Shown here one piece after another: positions 7,837 through 16,478 of a stretch of 41,015 nt of DNA; the first letter of the stretch is position 1; each line of letters begins with the position of its first letter. Location of the stretch: NCBI GenBank assembly GCA_036258055.1, contig DATAEK010000295.1, positions 1 to 41,015 of the forward strand, given 5' to 3'. The DNA is from DATAEK01 sp036258055. Its GTDB lineage: Bacteria; Acidobacteriota; Vicinamibacteria; Vicinamibacterales; 2-12-FULL-66-21. Under the pieces are notes generated by a model. That model ran no database searches. It saw only the letters and a program-made list of their open reading frames with translations, and was not told the DNA's origin. The position numbers and the translations under genes are program-made.

Positions 7837-9348
7837 TCACCGCAGCCGATACACCTTCAACGCGCCTGACGTGAACGCCACGGGCAGCTCGAGCACCTGT
7901 TCAGTGACGACATAGTCGAGATCGAACCGACGCGCGAGATCGCGCGCGCGGTCGGTCGTCAGCCCCCTGAAATCGCCCAGCGTGTTGAGACGATCGCGCG
8001 TTCGCATCGCGACGCCGCGGTCGTACATGCCGATCGCGACGTCTTTGACGCCCTCGACGAAGACATCCCGCTCGCCCGCAACGCGAACACTGGTGCCGTA
8101 AAGGACGGCGTGCATCGGATCCGCGAGCCAGCCGCTCGACGTGTTCGTGCCCCGCGCCCAGCGCATCGCGCGACCCCAGTCAGTGTCGGGAATATCGAGC
8201 GCGACGACGGGCCTCTCAGGAAACTCCACGAACATCACGTAGAGTCCGCGCACGGTTGCGAGCGCGAGGATCGCTACCGCAACGAGGCGCGCCCGTCGCT
8301 CGAGGATCTCCGTCCGGTATTCTGCGAGCAGCCAGACGACGTAGATCGTCGCGAGAAAATCGAGCATCCAGAACGCCCGCGCCGGCTGGAGCTGGACGGC
8401 TAACTGAATCCGCGCGATGTTGAACGGCAGAATCAGCAGGAAGATCGCCACGAGCGAGAGCGCACCTATAACGATGGCCTGTTCACGGCTCGACACCAGG
8501 CGCGCGGCCCGCCGCCGGAGGAAGGGCCAGACGACCAGAGCCACATACCCCGCGTTCACGAACCACACCCACACCGGCCACTCGAGAGGAAAGAGATAGT
8601 CCTTCTCCTTCAGCGTCGCGAGCCAATCGGAGTCCATCGGGGCCAGGCGCCCGGCCAGCGGTCCCGCGGCGACGGTCCAGACCATCAGCAGCGTCCCGGT
8701 CAGCAGCAGCGGCGCACGCGTTCGGGGCCGCTCGATCATCACGGCGATACCGATCCAGATCGCGAACCACATCGCCGTTGTCGGATGGAAAAGTCCGGCC
8801 ATACCAACGAGCGCGACCGCCGCGAGCAGACGCTCGCGGAGAAACGATGCGATCGCCACGGCACCGAGCGCGAACGCCAGTTGGCGCGGATGGAAGTAGC
8901 CCTCCAGCGTGTTCGTGCCCGACTTCGCGACGGCGTGTTTCATCGTCAGCGCCGCGAGAAGGGCGAGAGTTGTCCAGCGGGTGCGATACAGCGATCCGCC
9001 GATCAGCCACGCGGCGGTCACCAGGATCGCGAGCGTGACCACGTAGAGCGCCGCGAACGCGGCCGGCGTGGAGAGACCGGTGGCATAGACGACGGTAGCG
9101 ATCGTCTCGTCGGTGAGCGTCAGACGCGCCTGGGATCGAATCAGCTCCCCATCGCGAGGGAATGCCGTGGGAGCGAGGCGCTCGACGACGGCCGGAACGT
9201 AGAACGCCTGATCGGCCGCGCCGTACCGGTACCCGACCGAATTGAGCGTTGCGAGAACGACGAACGCGGCCGTCACAAGGATGAAGAGGGCGGCGGGCGC
9301 CCCGAGCGTCTGCTCGCGCGTGCTAGGCGTGTCGTTCTGGCGAGTCAC
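7837..9348 (-). CDS. Polytopic membrane protein, possibly GT-C/DUF6798-like
   Basis: A 503-residue integral membrane protein with about ten to eleven hydrophobic segments. The first helix (about 17-38) is followed by a loop with YRYGAADQAFYVPAVVERL and AFPRDGELI. That arrangement of acidic and aromatic residues in the first large loop is like GT-C-fold glycosyltransferase-related membrane proteins, and it recalls the DUF6798 family, though I cannot confirm that without a search. The C-terminal soluble part (about 380-503) has WLADPMHAVLYGTSVRVAGERDVFVE. No catalytic assignment is made. The start is a GTG at 9348, 10 bases after the DinB stop codon, so translation from a shared transcript is likely. 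It is convergent with the HTH-RDD gene. Confidence 0.65.
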   Translation of the reverse strand: MTRQNDTPSTREQTLGAPAALFILVTAAFVVLATLNSVGYRYGAADQAFYVPAVVERLAPTAFPRDGELIRSQARLTLTDETIATVVYATGLSTPAAFAALYVVTLAILVTAAWLIGGSLYRTRWTTLALLAALTMKHAVAKSGTNTLEGYFHPRQLAFALGAVAIASFLRERLLAAVALVGMAGLFHPTTAMWFAIWIGIAVMIERPRTRAPLLLTGTLLMVWTVAAGPLAGRLAPMDSDWLATLKEKDYLFPLEWPVWVWFVNAGYVALVVWPFLRRRAARLVSSREQAIVIGALSLVAIFLLILPFNIARIQLAVQLQPARAFWMLDFLATIYVVWLLAEYRTEILERRARLVAVAILALATVRGLYVMFVEFPERPVVALDIPDTDWGRAMRWARGTNTSSGWLADPMHAVLYGTSVRVAGERDVFVEGVKDVAIGMYDRGVAMRTRDRLNTLGDFRGLTTDRARDLARRFDLDYVVTEQVLELPVAFTSGALKVYRLR

Positions 9349-9358
9349 TCACAACCGG

Positions 9359-9859
9359 TTACGCTTCGTCTGCGGTCGGGCCGTAAATAGAGGGCAACGG
9401 AACGTTCTTCATTCGCAGGTACACGCTGAGCTGCCCGCGATGATGGATGGAGTGATTCATCACGAAGCTGCGAAGCGCGCTGATCTTCGGCAACGTGAAG
9501 ATCTCCTCGCCGTCGCTCTTGAGCGTCCACGGAGCCAGCAGTTCAGCGTCGGTCTTGCCGGCCAGGTTCGCGCGCGCTTCGGCGACCTTCGCGTCGAACT
9601 CTTTGAGCAGCGCCGCGCGAGACGTCGGGATCTGCGGTTTCTTCCGACCCGCGGCGGAGCTCATTTCGAACTCGGCCGATGTCATGACTATGCCTGCCCA
9701 GTTTGGAATGCCCGCGAGATGCCCGACGAGCTCGCCCAATGACATCGACTTCTCATGCGGCTTCCAGCCGAATTCCGCTTCCGGCACCCGATCGAGCAGC
9801 CGGCGTGTCGTCCCCATCTCGTGGTCGTATTCAGGCAGCAGCGCGTCGGTGATCGCCAT
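9359..9859 (-). CDS. DinB-family (YfiT-like) four-helix protein
   Basis: A 166-residue DinB/YfiT superfamily protein. The family forms a four-helix bundle that binds a divalent metal through three histidines; here the candidates are His47 (GELVGHLAG), His136 and His140 (NHSIHHRGQL). Members include thiol-dependent transferases, such as those using bacillithiol or mycothiol, and many of unknown role. The C-terminal VPLPSIYGPTADE segment is typical. No signal peptide is seen. It is probably the first gene of a two-gene unit with the membrane protein that starts 10 bases after it. Confidence 0.85.
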   Translation of the reverse strand: MAITDALLPEYDHEMGTTRRLLDRVPEAEFGWKPHEKSMSLGELVGHLAGIPNWAGIVMTSAEFEMSSAAGRKKPQIPTSRAALLKEFDAKVAEARANLAGKTDAELLAPWTLKSDGEEIFTLPKISALRSFVMNHSIHHRGQLSVYLRMKNVPLPSIYGPTADEA

Positions 9860-9885
9860 AGCGGAAGTATGAAGGAAGAGAAAAC

Positions 9886-12800
9886 TTATTGCATGCTGTC
9901 GGCTTCGACGACGACGGTTTTCTGACCGATCACCTTGTCGCCGACCATGACCTTCACGAGGTAGCTGCCGGCAGGCACGGCGGGTGCCAAGCCGCCGCGA
10001 CCGCCGCGTCCGACAAAGGTCTCAACCTGGTACACGGGGGGTGGCTGACCGCGTCCGGTCTGCTGGGCAGGCGCGGCCTGTCCAGGCGGAGTGGCTGGCG
10101 GCTGCGTGGGCGTCGGCGGTTGAGCGGCCGCTGCCTGCTCTCCCCCTGCCGCCGGTTGCTCACCAGCGCCCCGGCCGATTCCGCGGCCCCGGCCCGCTGG
10201 CGTCGGCGTGAGATCCCACTGGACGCGATTGAGCCCGGCCTTCTTTGTACCTACCAGGGTGCGGATCTCGCGGCCGCTGATGTCGGAGATCGTGATCTTC
10301 ACGTCACTGGTCGCATCGCTCTTCAGCCAGTAGCTGATCGCGGTGCCTCGAGCCGGGTTTGCCGCCCGGAAATTCTTCTGTCCCTCGACGAGGATGGCTT
10401 TCTGCACGTCGGTCAGCCACGCCGTCGCGGAACGCACGTCGAACACGTAGGAATCGCCTTTCTGGGCCTCGTCGGTCAGCTGCTGCAGCGCCGTGATGTC
10501 GTCGATGATGTAGATGCTGCGTCCGTGCGTCCCCACGATGAGGTCGTTGTCACGCGGATGCACGAGGATGTCGTCGATCCGAACGGTGGGGAGCCCATTC
10601 ATGAATCGTTTCCACTCCTTGCCACCGTTCAACGAGATGTAGAACGCGTATTCGGTGCCAAGGTAGAGGAGGTTGCGGTTCTTCGGGTCCTCGCGAATCA
10701 CGTTGACGTTGCCTTCCGGCAGGTTGTTCGCGATTGATGTCCACGTGTCGCCGTAATCCTTGGTGATGAACACGTACGGCTTGTAATCGTCGGTCCGGTG
10801 GCCGTCGAAGGTCGCGTAGCAGGTGCCGGCGTCGAAGTGCGACGGCTCGACGCGGGAGACATGCGTTTCCTTCGGCACGCCCTGAACCTTGTCCACGACG
10901 TTTTTCCAGGTTGCGCCGCCATCGCGGCTCACCTGCAGGTTGCCGTCGTTGGTGCCGACCCACAGCACACCCGGCATCATGTAGGACTCGGCGAGCGTGA
11001 CGATGTTGCTGAACGATGCCGCGCCGTCATGCTTCGACGGCATCGGCGCCTTGCCGTCTGCGCCCATGATTGGCTTGTCGTTGCGGCCGATGTTCTTCGT
11101 CAGATCCGCCGACGCCTGCCACGTCTCGCCGCGATCGTACGAACGGAACAGCCGGTCGCCGCCCAGGTATACGGTCCGTGGGTTGTGCGGCGACAGGATG
11201 AACGGCGTGTTCCAGTAGAAGCGGAAATTCGTGTCGGGTGAGGGCGTGGGCAGGACGTTCGCCCGGCCACCGAAACCGAACTGTGCCGCCAGCTGCTGCA
11301 GCTGCTCTTCGGTCATGCCTTCGGTTCCGGGGAACGCACCCGGCTGCAAACCTCGTTGACCGGCCGGTTGCGGCCCGCGCGGACGAATCGAATTCGATCG
11401 TCCGGTCCGCAGATCGATCTTGTTGGTCGCGCCGTCCTGCGATTCCGAGTAGAGGATTGTCCAGTCGCTGGGATCGTTGGCGGTGTAGAACCCGTCGCCG
11501 CCGCCGACGCGGAACCAGTCGGAGTTCACGATCCCATTGGGGCTGCGTACGGCGCTCGGCCCGCACCAGCTCCCGTTGTCCTGCAGGCCGCCGCAGACGT
11601 AATACGGCTTCCGCATGTCTGCGCTGACCGCATAGAACTGGCCGACCGGCACGGTGTTCACGTACTCCCATGTCTCCGCCTGGTCATACGTGACGTCGAT
11701 CCCGCCGTCGTTGCCGAGCAGGATGTGACTGCCGTTCTTCGGGTTGATCCAGATCGCGTGGTGATCGCTGTGCGGGATCCCCGTAACCTGCTTCCAGCTC
11801 TTGCCGCCGTCCACGGTCTTGAAGAACGGCGCGCCCCCCTGATACGCGATCTCGGGGTTGGTCGGATCGACGCGGATCTGACTGTAGTACATCCAGCGGT
11901 CGCCCCTGTTCGACACGCAGCGCCACGTCTTTCCGCCGTCGTCGGATCGCCACACGCCGCTCTTCTTCGGATCGGGTGGCGGTTCCGGCGCATTCGGGTT
12001 GCCGCGGCCCCCACCGCCTTCGCCGCCAAATCCGCGCTGTCCCGGTGGCTGAAGCGACCCGTCGGCATTGACGCCTGCGCCCGTCCCGCCGCTGGCGCCG
12101 ACTTCGAAGGACGCGTAAATCGTTGAAGGTTTCGAGCGTGCGAGGTCGATGCCGATGCGGCCGATCATCGGATTGTCGGGCAGGCCGTTGCCCGTCAGCT
12201 TCGTCCAGCTCTTCCCGGCATCAGTCGTCTTCCAGATCCCGCTTCCCGCGCCACCGCCGTTGAACCCCCACGGCGTCCGGCGCCGCTGATACGAGGCCGC
12301 GAACAGGACATTCGGGTTGGACTGATCCATGACGACGTCAGTGAATCCGGTGTCGTTGTCGATGAACTTCGTGTTCGTCCAGGTCTTGCCGCCATCGATC
12401 GTCTTGTAGAGACCGCGCTCCGGATTCGGACCGAACAGGTGACCGACGGCAGCGACGTAAGCGATGTTGGGATCCTTCGGGTGCACGACGATGCGGGCGA
12501 TGCTCTGCGTTTCCTTGAGCCCGATGTACTCGAACTTCTTCCCGCCGTCGACCGACTTGAAGACGCCGCCGCCGAACGACGAGCTCTGACGGTTGTTCGG
12601 CTCGCCGGTGCCGACGTAAATCACGTCAGGATTCGACGGAGCGATCGCGATGTCGCCAATCGACGAAACGGGGTACTCGTCGAAGATGGGCGTCCAGGTG
12701 GTGCCGTTGTTCTTGGTCTTCCAGACGCCGCCGGTCGCGAAGCCGACGTAGATGATCGAGGGGTTGCTTTCGACGACGGCGATGTCGTCCACGCGGCCGC

Positions 12801-12990
12801 CCATATTGGCCGGGCCGATCGAGCGCCACACGAAGGCATCCAGCAGGGGATCCTTGGTCGGATTGATCGGCGCCGGGAGCGGCGGGGCAGGCGGCGGTCC
12901 CTGGGCGACGATGCCGCGGCCGCCGATGGCGCAAAGCCCGATCCCGACGATCCACGTGAGCAGGCGCGCACGGACTAATCCTCGCGTCAC
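9886..12990 (-). CDS. Secreted VPS10/BNR-repeat glycosyl hydrolase-like protein
   Basis: A 1034-residue exported protein of the sortilin (VPS10)/BNR beta-propeller type that is abundant in Acidobacteriota. The signal peptide covers about residues 1-30 after the GTG start. Many Asp-box repeats (S/T-x-D-G-G-x-T/S-W) are visible: GGKTWTN, AGKSWTK, GGKTWRC, GGKSWKQ, RGETWQA, GGATWKN and YGDTWTS, arranged as two propellers. A C-terminal beta-sandwich follows (ISDISGREIRTLVGTKKAGL, RVQWDLTP), interrupted by a low-complexity Gly/Pro/Gln/Ala stretch (codons around 10030-10200). Such proteins are named glycosyl hydrolases by fold similarity; no catalytic residue set can be confirmed here. It is a stand-alone gene, with its own upstream region at 12991-13143. 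Confidence 0.88.
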   Translation of the reverse strand: MTRGLVRARLLTWIVGIGLCAIGGRGIVAQGPPPAPPLPAPINPTKDPLLDAFVWRSIGPANMGGRVDDIAVVESNPSIIYVGFATGGVWKTKNNGTTWTPIFDEYPVSSIGDIAIAPSNPDVIYVGTGEPNNRQSSSFGGGVFKSVDGGKKFEYIGLKETQSIARIVVHPKDPNIAYVAAVGHLFGPNPERGLYKTIDGGKTWTNTKFIDNDTGFTDVVMDQSNPNVLFAASYQRRRTPWGFNGGGAGSGIWKTTDAGKSWTKLTGNGLPDNPMIGRIGIDLARSKPSTIYASFEVGASGGTGAGVNADGSLQPPGQRGFGGEGGGGRGNPNAPEPPPDPKKSGVWRSDDGGKTWRCVSNRGDRWMYYSQIRVDPTNPEIAYQGGAPFFKTVDGGKSWKQVTGIPHSDHHAIWINPKNGSHILLGNDGGIDVTYDQAETWEYVNTVPVGQFYAVSADMRKPYYVCGGLQDNGSWCGPSAVRSPNGIVNSDWFRVGGGDGFYTANDPSDWTILYSESQDGATNKIDLRTGRSNSIRPRGPQPAGQRGLQPGAFPGTEGMTEEQLQQLAAQFGFGGRANVLPTPSPDTNFRFYWNTPFILSPHNPRTVYLGGDRLFRSYDRGETWQASADLTKNIGRNDKPIMGADGKAPMPSKHDGAASFSNIVTLAESYMMPGVLWVGTNDGNLQVSRDGGATWKNVVDKVQGVPKETHVSRVEPSHFDAGTCYATFDGHRTDDYKPYVFITKDYGDTWTSIANNLPEGNVNVIREDPKNRNLLYLGTEYAFYISLNGGKEWKRFMNGLPTVRIDDILVHPRDNDLIVGTHGRSIYIIDDITALQQLTDEAQKGDSYVFDVRSATAWLTDVQKAILVEGQKNFRAANPARGTAISYWLKSDATSDVKITISDISGREIRTLVGTKKAGLNRVQWDLTPTPAGRGRGIGRGAGEQPAAGGEQAAAAQPPTPTQPPATPPGQAAPAQQTGRGQPPPVYQVETFVGRGGRGGLAPAVPAGSYLVKVMVGDKVIGQKTVVVEADSMQ

Positions 12991-12996
12991 ACGATT

Positions 12997-13002
12997 CTCC
13001 TT
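12997..13002 (-). promoter_or_regulatory. Ribosome binding site deciding a GTG start
   Basis: AAGGAG on the minus strand ends six bases before the GTG at 12990. An upstream in-frame ATG at 13026 would put this site inside the coding sequence and add a run of four histidines before the signal peptide, so the GTG is preferred. Confidence 0.7.
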
Positions 13003-13088
13003 GTGATGATGATGGCGGGAATGCACAGAGATGAGTCAACGAGCGGACCGTCGCGCCCGCTTCAGGCGGACCGACGCTCGCGAAGCTT

Positions 13089-13104
13089 ACTATAACTTGA
13101 TAGT
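13089..13104 (-). promoter_or_regulatory. Inverted repeat overlapping a possible -10 box
   Basis: ACTAT and ATAGT, separated by six bases, form an inverted repeat about 100 bases upstream of the VPS10/BNR gene. On the minus strand one arm reads TATAGT, a good -10 box, with a weak -35 (TTTCGA) 16 bases further upstream. A repressor site over the promoter would look like this. The regulator is unknown. Confidence 0.35.
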
Positions 13105-13143
13105 GAGCGGTCGAAACGCGCCGCGCGTTCGCACGCGGTCCGT

Positions 13144-13713
13144 TCAGCGTTTGAAGTCGACCTTCGGCGGCTGCTGCGCGGAGGCCGGCGCTTCGAAGTA
13201 CGGATACTCTTTGAAGCCGAACACCTTCGCGGTGACGTTCGACGGGAACTTGCGGCGCTGCGTGTTGTACTCCTGCAGGCGCTCGTTGTAGCGCATGCGC
13301 TCGACGGCGATGCGATTCTCGGTGCCCGACAGTTCGTCCATCAGCTTGTTGAACTGCTCGTTGGCCCGCAGCTGCGGATAGTTCTCGACCACGGCGAGCA
13401 GCCGGCCAAGGGCGGCACTCTGCTGGTTGGCGGCCTGAATCGTCTCCTCGGGAGACTTCGCGGCCAGCAGCCGCGAGCGCGAGTCGGCGATGTCCTTGTA
13501 GACGCCCTCCTCGTGCTGCGCGTACCCCTTCACCGTCTCGACGAGGTTGGGGATCAAATCGTTGCGCCGCTGCAGCTGGTTCTGTACCTGCGCCCACTGC
13601 GCCTTGATGGCCTCTTCCTGGGTCGTGAACTTGTTGTACGAACAGCCCGAGAGGCCGGCCGCCATCGCCACGACCAACATCGTCTGGATTACTCGAAGGG
13701 TTTTGATCCTCAT
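13144..13713 (-). CDS. lemA: LemA-family lipoprotein
   Basis: A 189-residue LemA protein. It begins with a lipoprotein-type signal whose lipobox cysteine is Cys24 (AAGLSGC). The rest is the long helical LemA domain with the conserved segments QNQLQRRNDLIPNLVETVKGYA (start about residue 42), YPQLRANEQFNKLMDELSGTENRIAVERMRYNE and the closing FPSNVTAKVFGFKEYPYFE. The domain forms a helical bundle, with the N-terminus at the membrane. The start is the ATG at 13713 with AGGAG upstream; the longer reading frame upstream is an arginine/tryptophan-rich shadow of the TPM gene's glycine repeats. LemA genes next to TPM-domain genes are very common, and the pair is often thought to act in envelope stress or membrane protein quality control. 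Confidence 0.92.
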   Translation of the reverse strand: MRIKTLRVIQTMLVVAMAAGLSGCSYNKFTTQEEAIKAQWAQVQNQLQRRNDLIPNLVETVKGYAQHEEGVYKDIADSRSRLLAAKSPEETIQAANQQSAALGRLLAVVENYPQLRANEQFNKLMDELSGTENRIAVERMRYNERLQEYNTQRRKFPSNVTAKVFGFKEYPYFEAPASAQQPPKVDFKR

Positions 13714-13781
13714 CGTCGTTTGCTCCTGGTCGAACAGCCGCGTCAATTCAGCACCCCCGCCCTGCGCGCGACGGTCATCCA

Positions 13782-14615
13782 TCACCATCCGCCCGAGGCT
13801 CCGCCACCGCCGCTGCGTCCGCCGCCGAACCCGCCGAACCCACCACCTCCACCGCCGCCGAATCCGCCTCCACCAAATCCGCCGCCGAAGCCGCCTCCAC
13901 CAAATCCGCCACCGAACGGCCCGGCGCCGCTGTTCCATCCGCTCCACGGCCCGCGACCCCAGTAGCGGCGGCGCCGCCGGCTCTGACCGCTGAGCACGAT
14001 GGCGATGATGATGAAGATGACGATCGGAACGATCGGCAGCGCCCGGCTTCCGCCGCTCGGCGGCGCCTGCCTGGGGACGTCCTGCAGATTGACCCGGCGA
14101 TCCTGCGCAATCCGGTTGATGATGCTCGTGACGCCGGCCAGCAGACCGCCGCCGTAGTCTCCCGTCTTGAAGCGCGGCGTCATCGACTCGCGGATGATCT
14201 GGCCCGCGACGCCGTCCGTGATGATGCCTTCGATGCCGTAGCCGACCTCAATCCGCACCCGGCGGTCTTTCACCGCCACGAGGACGAGCACACCGTTTTC
14301 TTTGCCGCGCGATCCGAGGCCCCGGCCGCCGTTCTCGAACATCTTGACGGCGAGCTCGTCGACGTCGGCGTAAGGCTGTGACTGATTGACGGTCGCGACG
14401 ACCACGGTGTCACCGGTCGCCTGCTGCAGCGCCCGGATCCGGCGATCGAGCTCGCGGGCGCTGGCCGCGTCGATGACGTGGGCGAAGTCATTGACCGGCG
14501 CCGTCAGCGGCGGCGGTGGTGGCTGCGCCGACGCGATCGACGTGAACGTTGCCAAGAAAAGCGCAAGAAGAACCGGCGCAGACGCTCGCAGTTGCGAGTG
14601 GACCGTACGGGTCAT
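13782..14615 (-). CDS. TPM-domain (YgcG-like) membrane protein
   Basis: A 277-residue protein with a signal peptide (1-30), a periplasmic TPM domain (about 41-165, including the opening VNDFAHVIDA, GSRGKENGVLVLVA and RIEVGYGIEG), a transmembrane helix (about 193-210), an arginine-rich stop-transfer stretch (RRRRR) and a C-terminal tail of repeated GGGF units (about 231-277). The tail is typical of YgcG-like proteins. The ATG at 14615 overlaps the upstream stop codon as ATGA and has GGAG six bases upstream, which favours it over an ATG four codons earlier. The gene follows the nucleotidyltransferase-like gene with coupled translation and precedes lemA, so the three likely form an operon. TPM domains are linked to membrane-complex assembly or phosphatase activity in plants; the bacterial role is uncertain. 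Confidence 0.88.
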   Translation of the reverse strand: MTRTVHSQLRASAPVLLALFLATFTSIASAQPPPPPLTAPVNDFAHVIDAASARELDRRIRALQQATGDTVVVATVNQSQPYADVDELAVKMFENGGRGLGSRGKENGVLVLVAVKDRRVRIEVGYGIEGIITDGVAGQIIRESMTPRFKTGDYGGGLLAGVTSIINRIAQDRRVNLQDVPRQAPPSGGSRALPIVPIVIFIIIAIVLSGQSRRRRRYWGRGPWSGWNSGAGPFGGGFGGGGFGGGFGGGGFGGGGGGGFGGFGGGRSGGGGASGGW

Positions 14616-15361
14616 TCGCGTCTCCACGAATCCACGTAGTCCCAGACGCGCTCGCTCGCGGCGATGTAGCGGGAGAGAAGCGCCGTGGGATCGGCGATGG
14701 TGCTGACGCCGGATTGCGCGCTGAGGACTTCGCGGACCAGTGCGGCCGGCACGCCGACATTCCGCTCGGTCACCTCGGCCAGATCGGCGTCAGAGTAGGC
14801 CGCGAACCGTGGACCTCCGGCGAGCTGGGTGATGTGCGTCAGCACGACGCGGAACTGCGGTGCCGATGCGGCGATCAGCCGCGTAACCTCGCGCGGATTG
14901 ATGCCGCGTTCGAGGAACGACTCGCGCAAGTGGATCAGATGGCTCTTGGCCTGCAGCTCGCACGCGCGCCGCAGGTCGCCGTCCGCGACGCGCGCGTCTT
15001 GGAACGGGTTTCTGCCCCAGACGAGCACGTGGCGGGCGATGATCTCGCCGTATTCGAGCGGAAACACGTCGAGTGATCGGAAGAATTCCTCGCCGGTCAA
15101 CAGGAGCGGCACGGCCACACCCATGCGGTGCCACCGATCCGCATGCGGTGTGCAGGCCACCAGATCCTCGAACGTCAGCCGCTCGACCAGCGCGACCGTG
15201 CGGAGCGGTTCCTCGTCGCGCGCGACGCCGGCCATGTTGTAGGCGATCACCGACTGCAGCCGGGTGCCGAAGACGCGCTGAAGGTCTGCCGCCAGGCTGT
15301 CGGCTCCGCTGCGCTCCTGTGCAGAAAGGGCGGAGGCAGGTGGCGAAGTCATGGCGGACAT
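14612..15361 (-). CDS. Conserved hypothetical, degenerate nucleotidyltransferase-like fold
   Basis: I do not recognise a named family for this 249-residue cytoplasmic protein. The first 100 residues have a strand-helix pattern like a nucleotidyltransferase domain (RVFGTRLQSVIAYNMAG where a GSxA/xR motif would be, then LRTVALVERLTFEDL), but the G-S and D-x-D residues needed for catalysis are not visible. The second half is helical (AKSHLIHLRESFLERGI, RLIAASAPQFRVVLTHI), as in the C-terminal domains of kanamycin-nucleotidyltransferase-like proteins. It is the first gene of the group leading to TPM and LemA, overlapping the TPM start by four bases (ATGA). It may therefore be a functional partner of that envelope system. 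The start could also be the ATG three codons later. Confidence 0.6.
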   Translation of the reverse strand: MSAMTSPPASALSAQERSGADSLAADLQRVFGTRLQSVIAYNMAGVARDEEPLRTVALVERLTFEDLVACTPHADRWHRMGVAVPLLLTGEEFFRSLDVFPLEYGEIIARHVLVWGRNPFQDARVADGDLRRACELQAKSHLIHLRESFLERGINPREVTRLIAASAPQFRVVLTHITQLAGGPRFAAYSDADLAEVTERNVGVPAALVREVLSAQSGVSTIADPTALLSRYIAASERVWDYVDSWRRE

Positions 15362-15375
15362 TATCCAACGGCCGT

Positions 15376-15396
15376 CAGCGCCGCGCCATCAGGACG
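15376..15396. repeat. Short element shared with the ABC-F linker repeat
   Basis: CAGCGCCGCGCCA followed at once by ATCAGGACG lies in the gap between the divergent nucleotidyltransferase-like gene and YvcK. The same two blocks occur 17 bases apart at 18568-18605 inside the ABC-F gene. This suggests a dispersed repeat family. Confidence 0.4.
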
Positions 15397-15441
15397 AGTT
15401 CTCATTGACATTCCCAAGCGCGGCCGCTGGAATTGGAGCGG

Positions 15442-16404
15442 ATGCAGCTGCGAAAGTTGAACGTCGGGTGCTTCGGCGGGGGCACCGGCCTGCCGAGTCT
15501 CCTCGGAGGATTGAAGACCAATCCGTGGCTGATCGTGCACGGCGTGGTCACGATGTTCGACAGCGGCGGCAGTTCCGGGCAGTTACGCGATGAGCTTGGC
15601 GTGCTGCCGCCGGGCGACGTGCTCAAGTGCGCGCTGGCCCTCGCGCGGAACGAGCGCGAAGCGCGCCGCGTGCTCCTCTCGCGTCTCTCCATGCCCGAGC
15701 ACGCGCGCCTGCGCGGCCACACCGGCGGCAATCTGCTGCTGTCGATGATGGAACGCTACAGCGGAGACTTCCTCGCCGCCGTGGATGGGCTGCGCGCGCT
15801 CCTCGGCTGTCAAGGCCGCGTCTGGCCGGTCAGCGTCGAGCAGTCGAGCATCTGCGCGGAGTATCGCGATGGCTCGCAGACGCGGGGAGAAGTCGAAGTC
15901 GACGCCGGTCAGACCTCGGGGAATGCGATCAGACGGCTGTGGCTGGAGCCTGAAGTCCATCTGCACGCGGCCACGGCGGCCGCGATCGAGAGCTTCGACG
16001 CGATCGTCATCGGTCCCGGCAGCTTCTACACCAGCTTGATGCCGATCTTTCTGGTGCGGGGCGCCGCGGAAGCGGTCCAACGCGTACGGGGTCCCGTGAT
16101 CCTCGTGACCAACCTGCTGACCGAGGGGCGCGGCATGTGGAATTTCACCGCCGCCGAGGCGATTGATCGGATCGGTGAGGCAATCGGCCGGCCGGTAGAC
16201 GTGGCGATCATCAACAACGGCCGGCCGTCGTCGGAGACGCTCGCGCGCTACGGGAGCGAGCACAAACGGCCGCTCGAAACCGGCACTCCGGCGTCGTCCT
16301 GCGACGTCGTGACCGGCGAGTTCTGGTACGGCGACATCGCACGACACGATCGCCGTCGTCTCGCGCAGGCCGTGTGGGCGGTACTCTCGCAGCGCCTGCT
16401 CTAA
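15442..16404 (+). CDS. yvcK: YvcK/CofD-family UDP-N-acetylglucosamine-binding protein
   Basis: A 320-residue gluconeogenesis-factor YvcK-like protein. The nucleotide-binding start is CFGGGTGLPSLLGGLK (GGGTG at 12-16), followed by the metal/substrate loop MFDSGGSSGQLR (38-49), LPPGDVLKCALAL, a TGGNLLLSMM segment and GPGSFYTSLMP, all of which are family hallmarks. YvcK binds UDP-GlcNAc and in Bacillus is needed for cell-wall homeostasis and growth on gluconeogenic carbon sources; the related CofD is a transferase in F420 synthesis, but this sequence has the YvcK length and motifs. It stands alone, divergent from the nucleotidyltransferase-like gene. The start is the ATG at 15442; a TTG three codons earlier (15433) is also possible because GGAG is only three bases from the ATG. 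Confidence 0.85.
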   Translation: MQLRKLNVGCFGGGTGLPSLLGGLKTNPWLIVHGVVTMFDSGGSSGQLRDELGVLPPGDVLKCALALARNEREARRVLLSRLSMPEHARLRGHTGGNLLLSMMERYSGDFLAAVDGLRALLGCQGRVWPVSVEQSSICAEYRDGSQTRGEVEVDAGQTSGNAIRRLWLEPEVHLHAATAAAIESFDAIVIGPGSFYTSLMPIFLVRGAAEAVQRVRGPVILVTNLLTEGRGMWNFTAAEAIDRIGEAIGRPVDVAIINNGRPSSETLARYGSEHKRPLETGTPASSCDVVTGEFWYGDIARHDRRRLAQAVWAVLSQRLL

Positions 16405-16460
16405 GAGCGGGCTCACGCCTTTCGCGCTTGCCGCGGCTCAAGGCCGTTCGCTGTGGCGCT

Positions 16461-16478
16461 GATTCGGGGCGACTAACT
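16461..16478. repeat. 18-base repeat shared with 5069-5086
   Basis: A copy of the GCGACTAACT element overlaps the last two bases of the DUF4920 stop codon (16477-16479) in the 72-base convergent gap after YvcK. Confidence 0.4.

Noticed and set aside
13714..13947. Upstream extension of the LemA frame rich in Arg and Trp
   Set aside because: It is an out-of-frame reading of the glycine-repeat tail of the TPM gene; the true start at 13713 has a ribosome site and a lipoprotein signal.
15583..16416. Long minus-strand frame opposite YvcK
   Set aside because: It mirrors the YvcK gene, which has clear motifs, and has no recognisable domain of its own.
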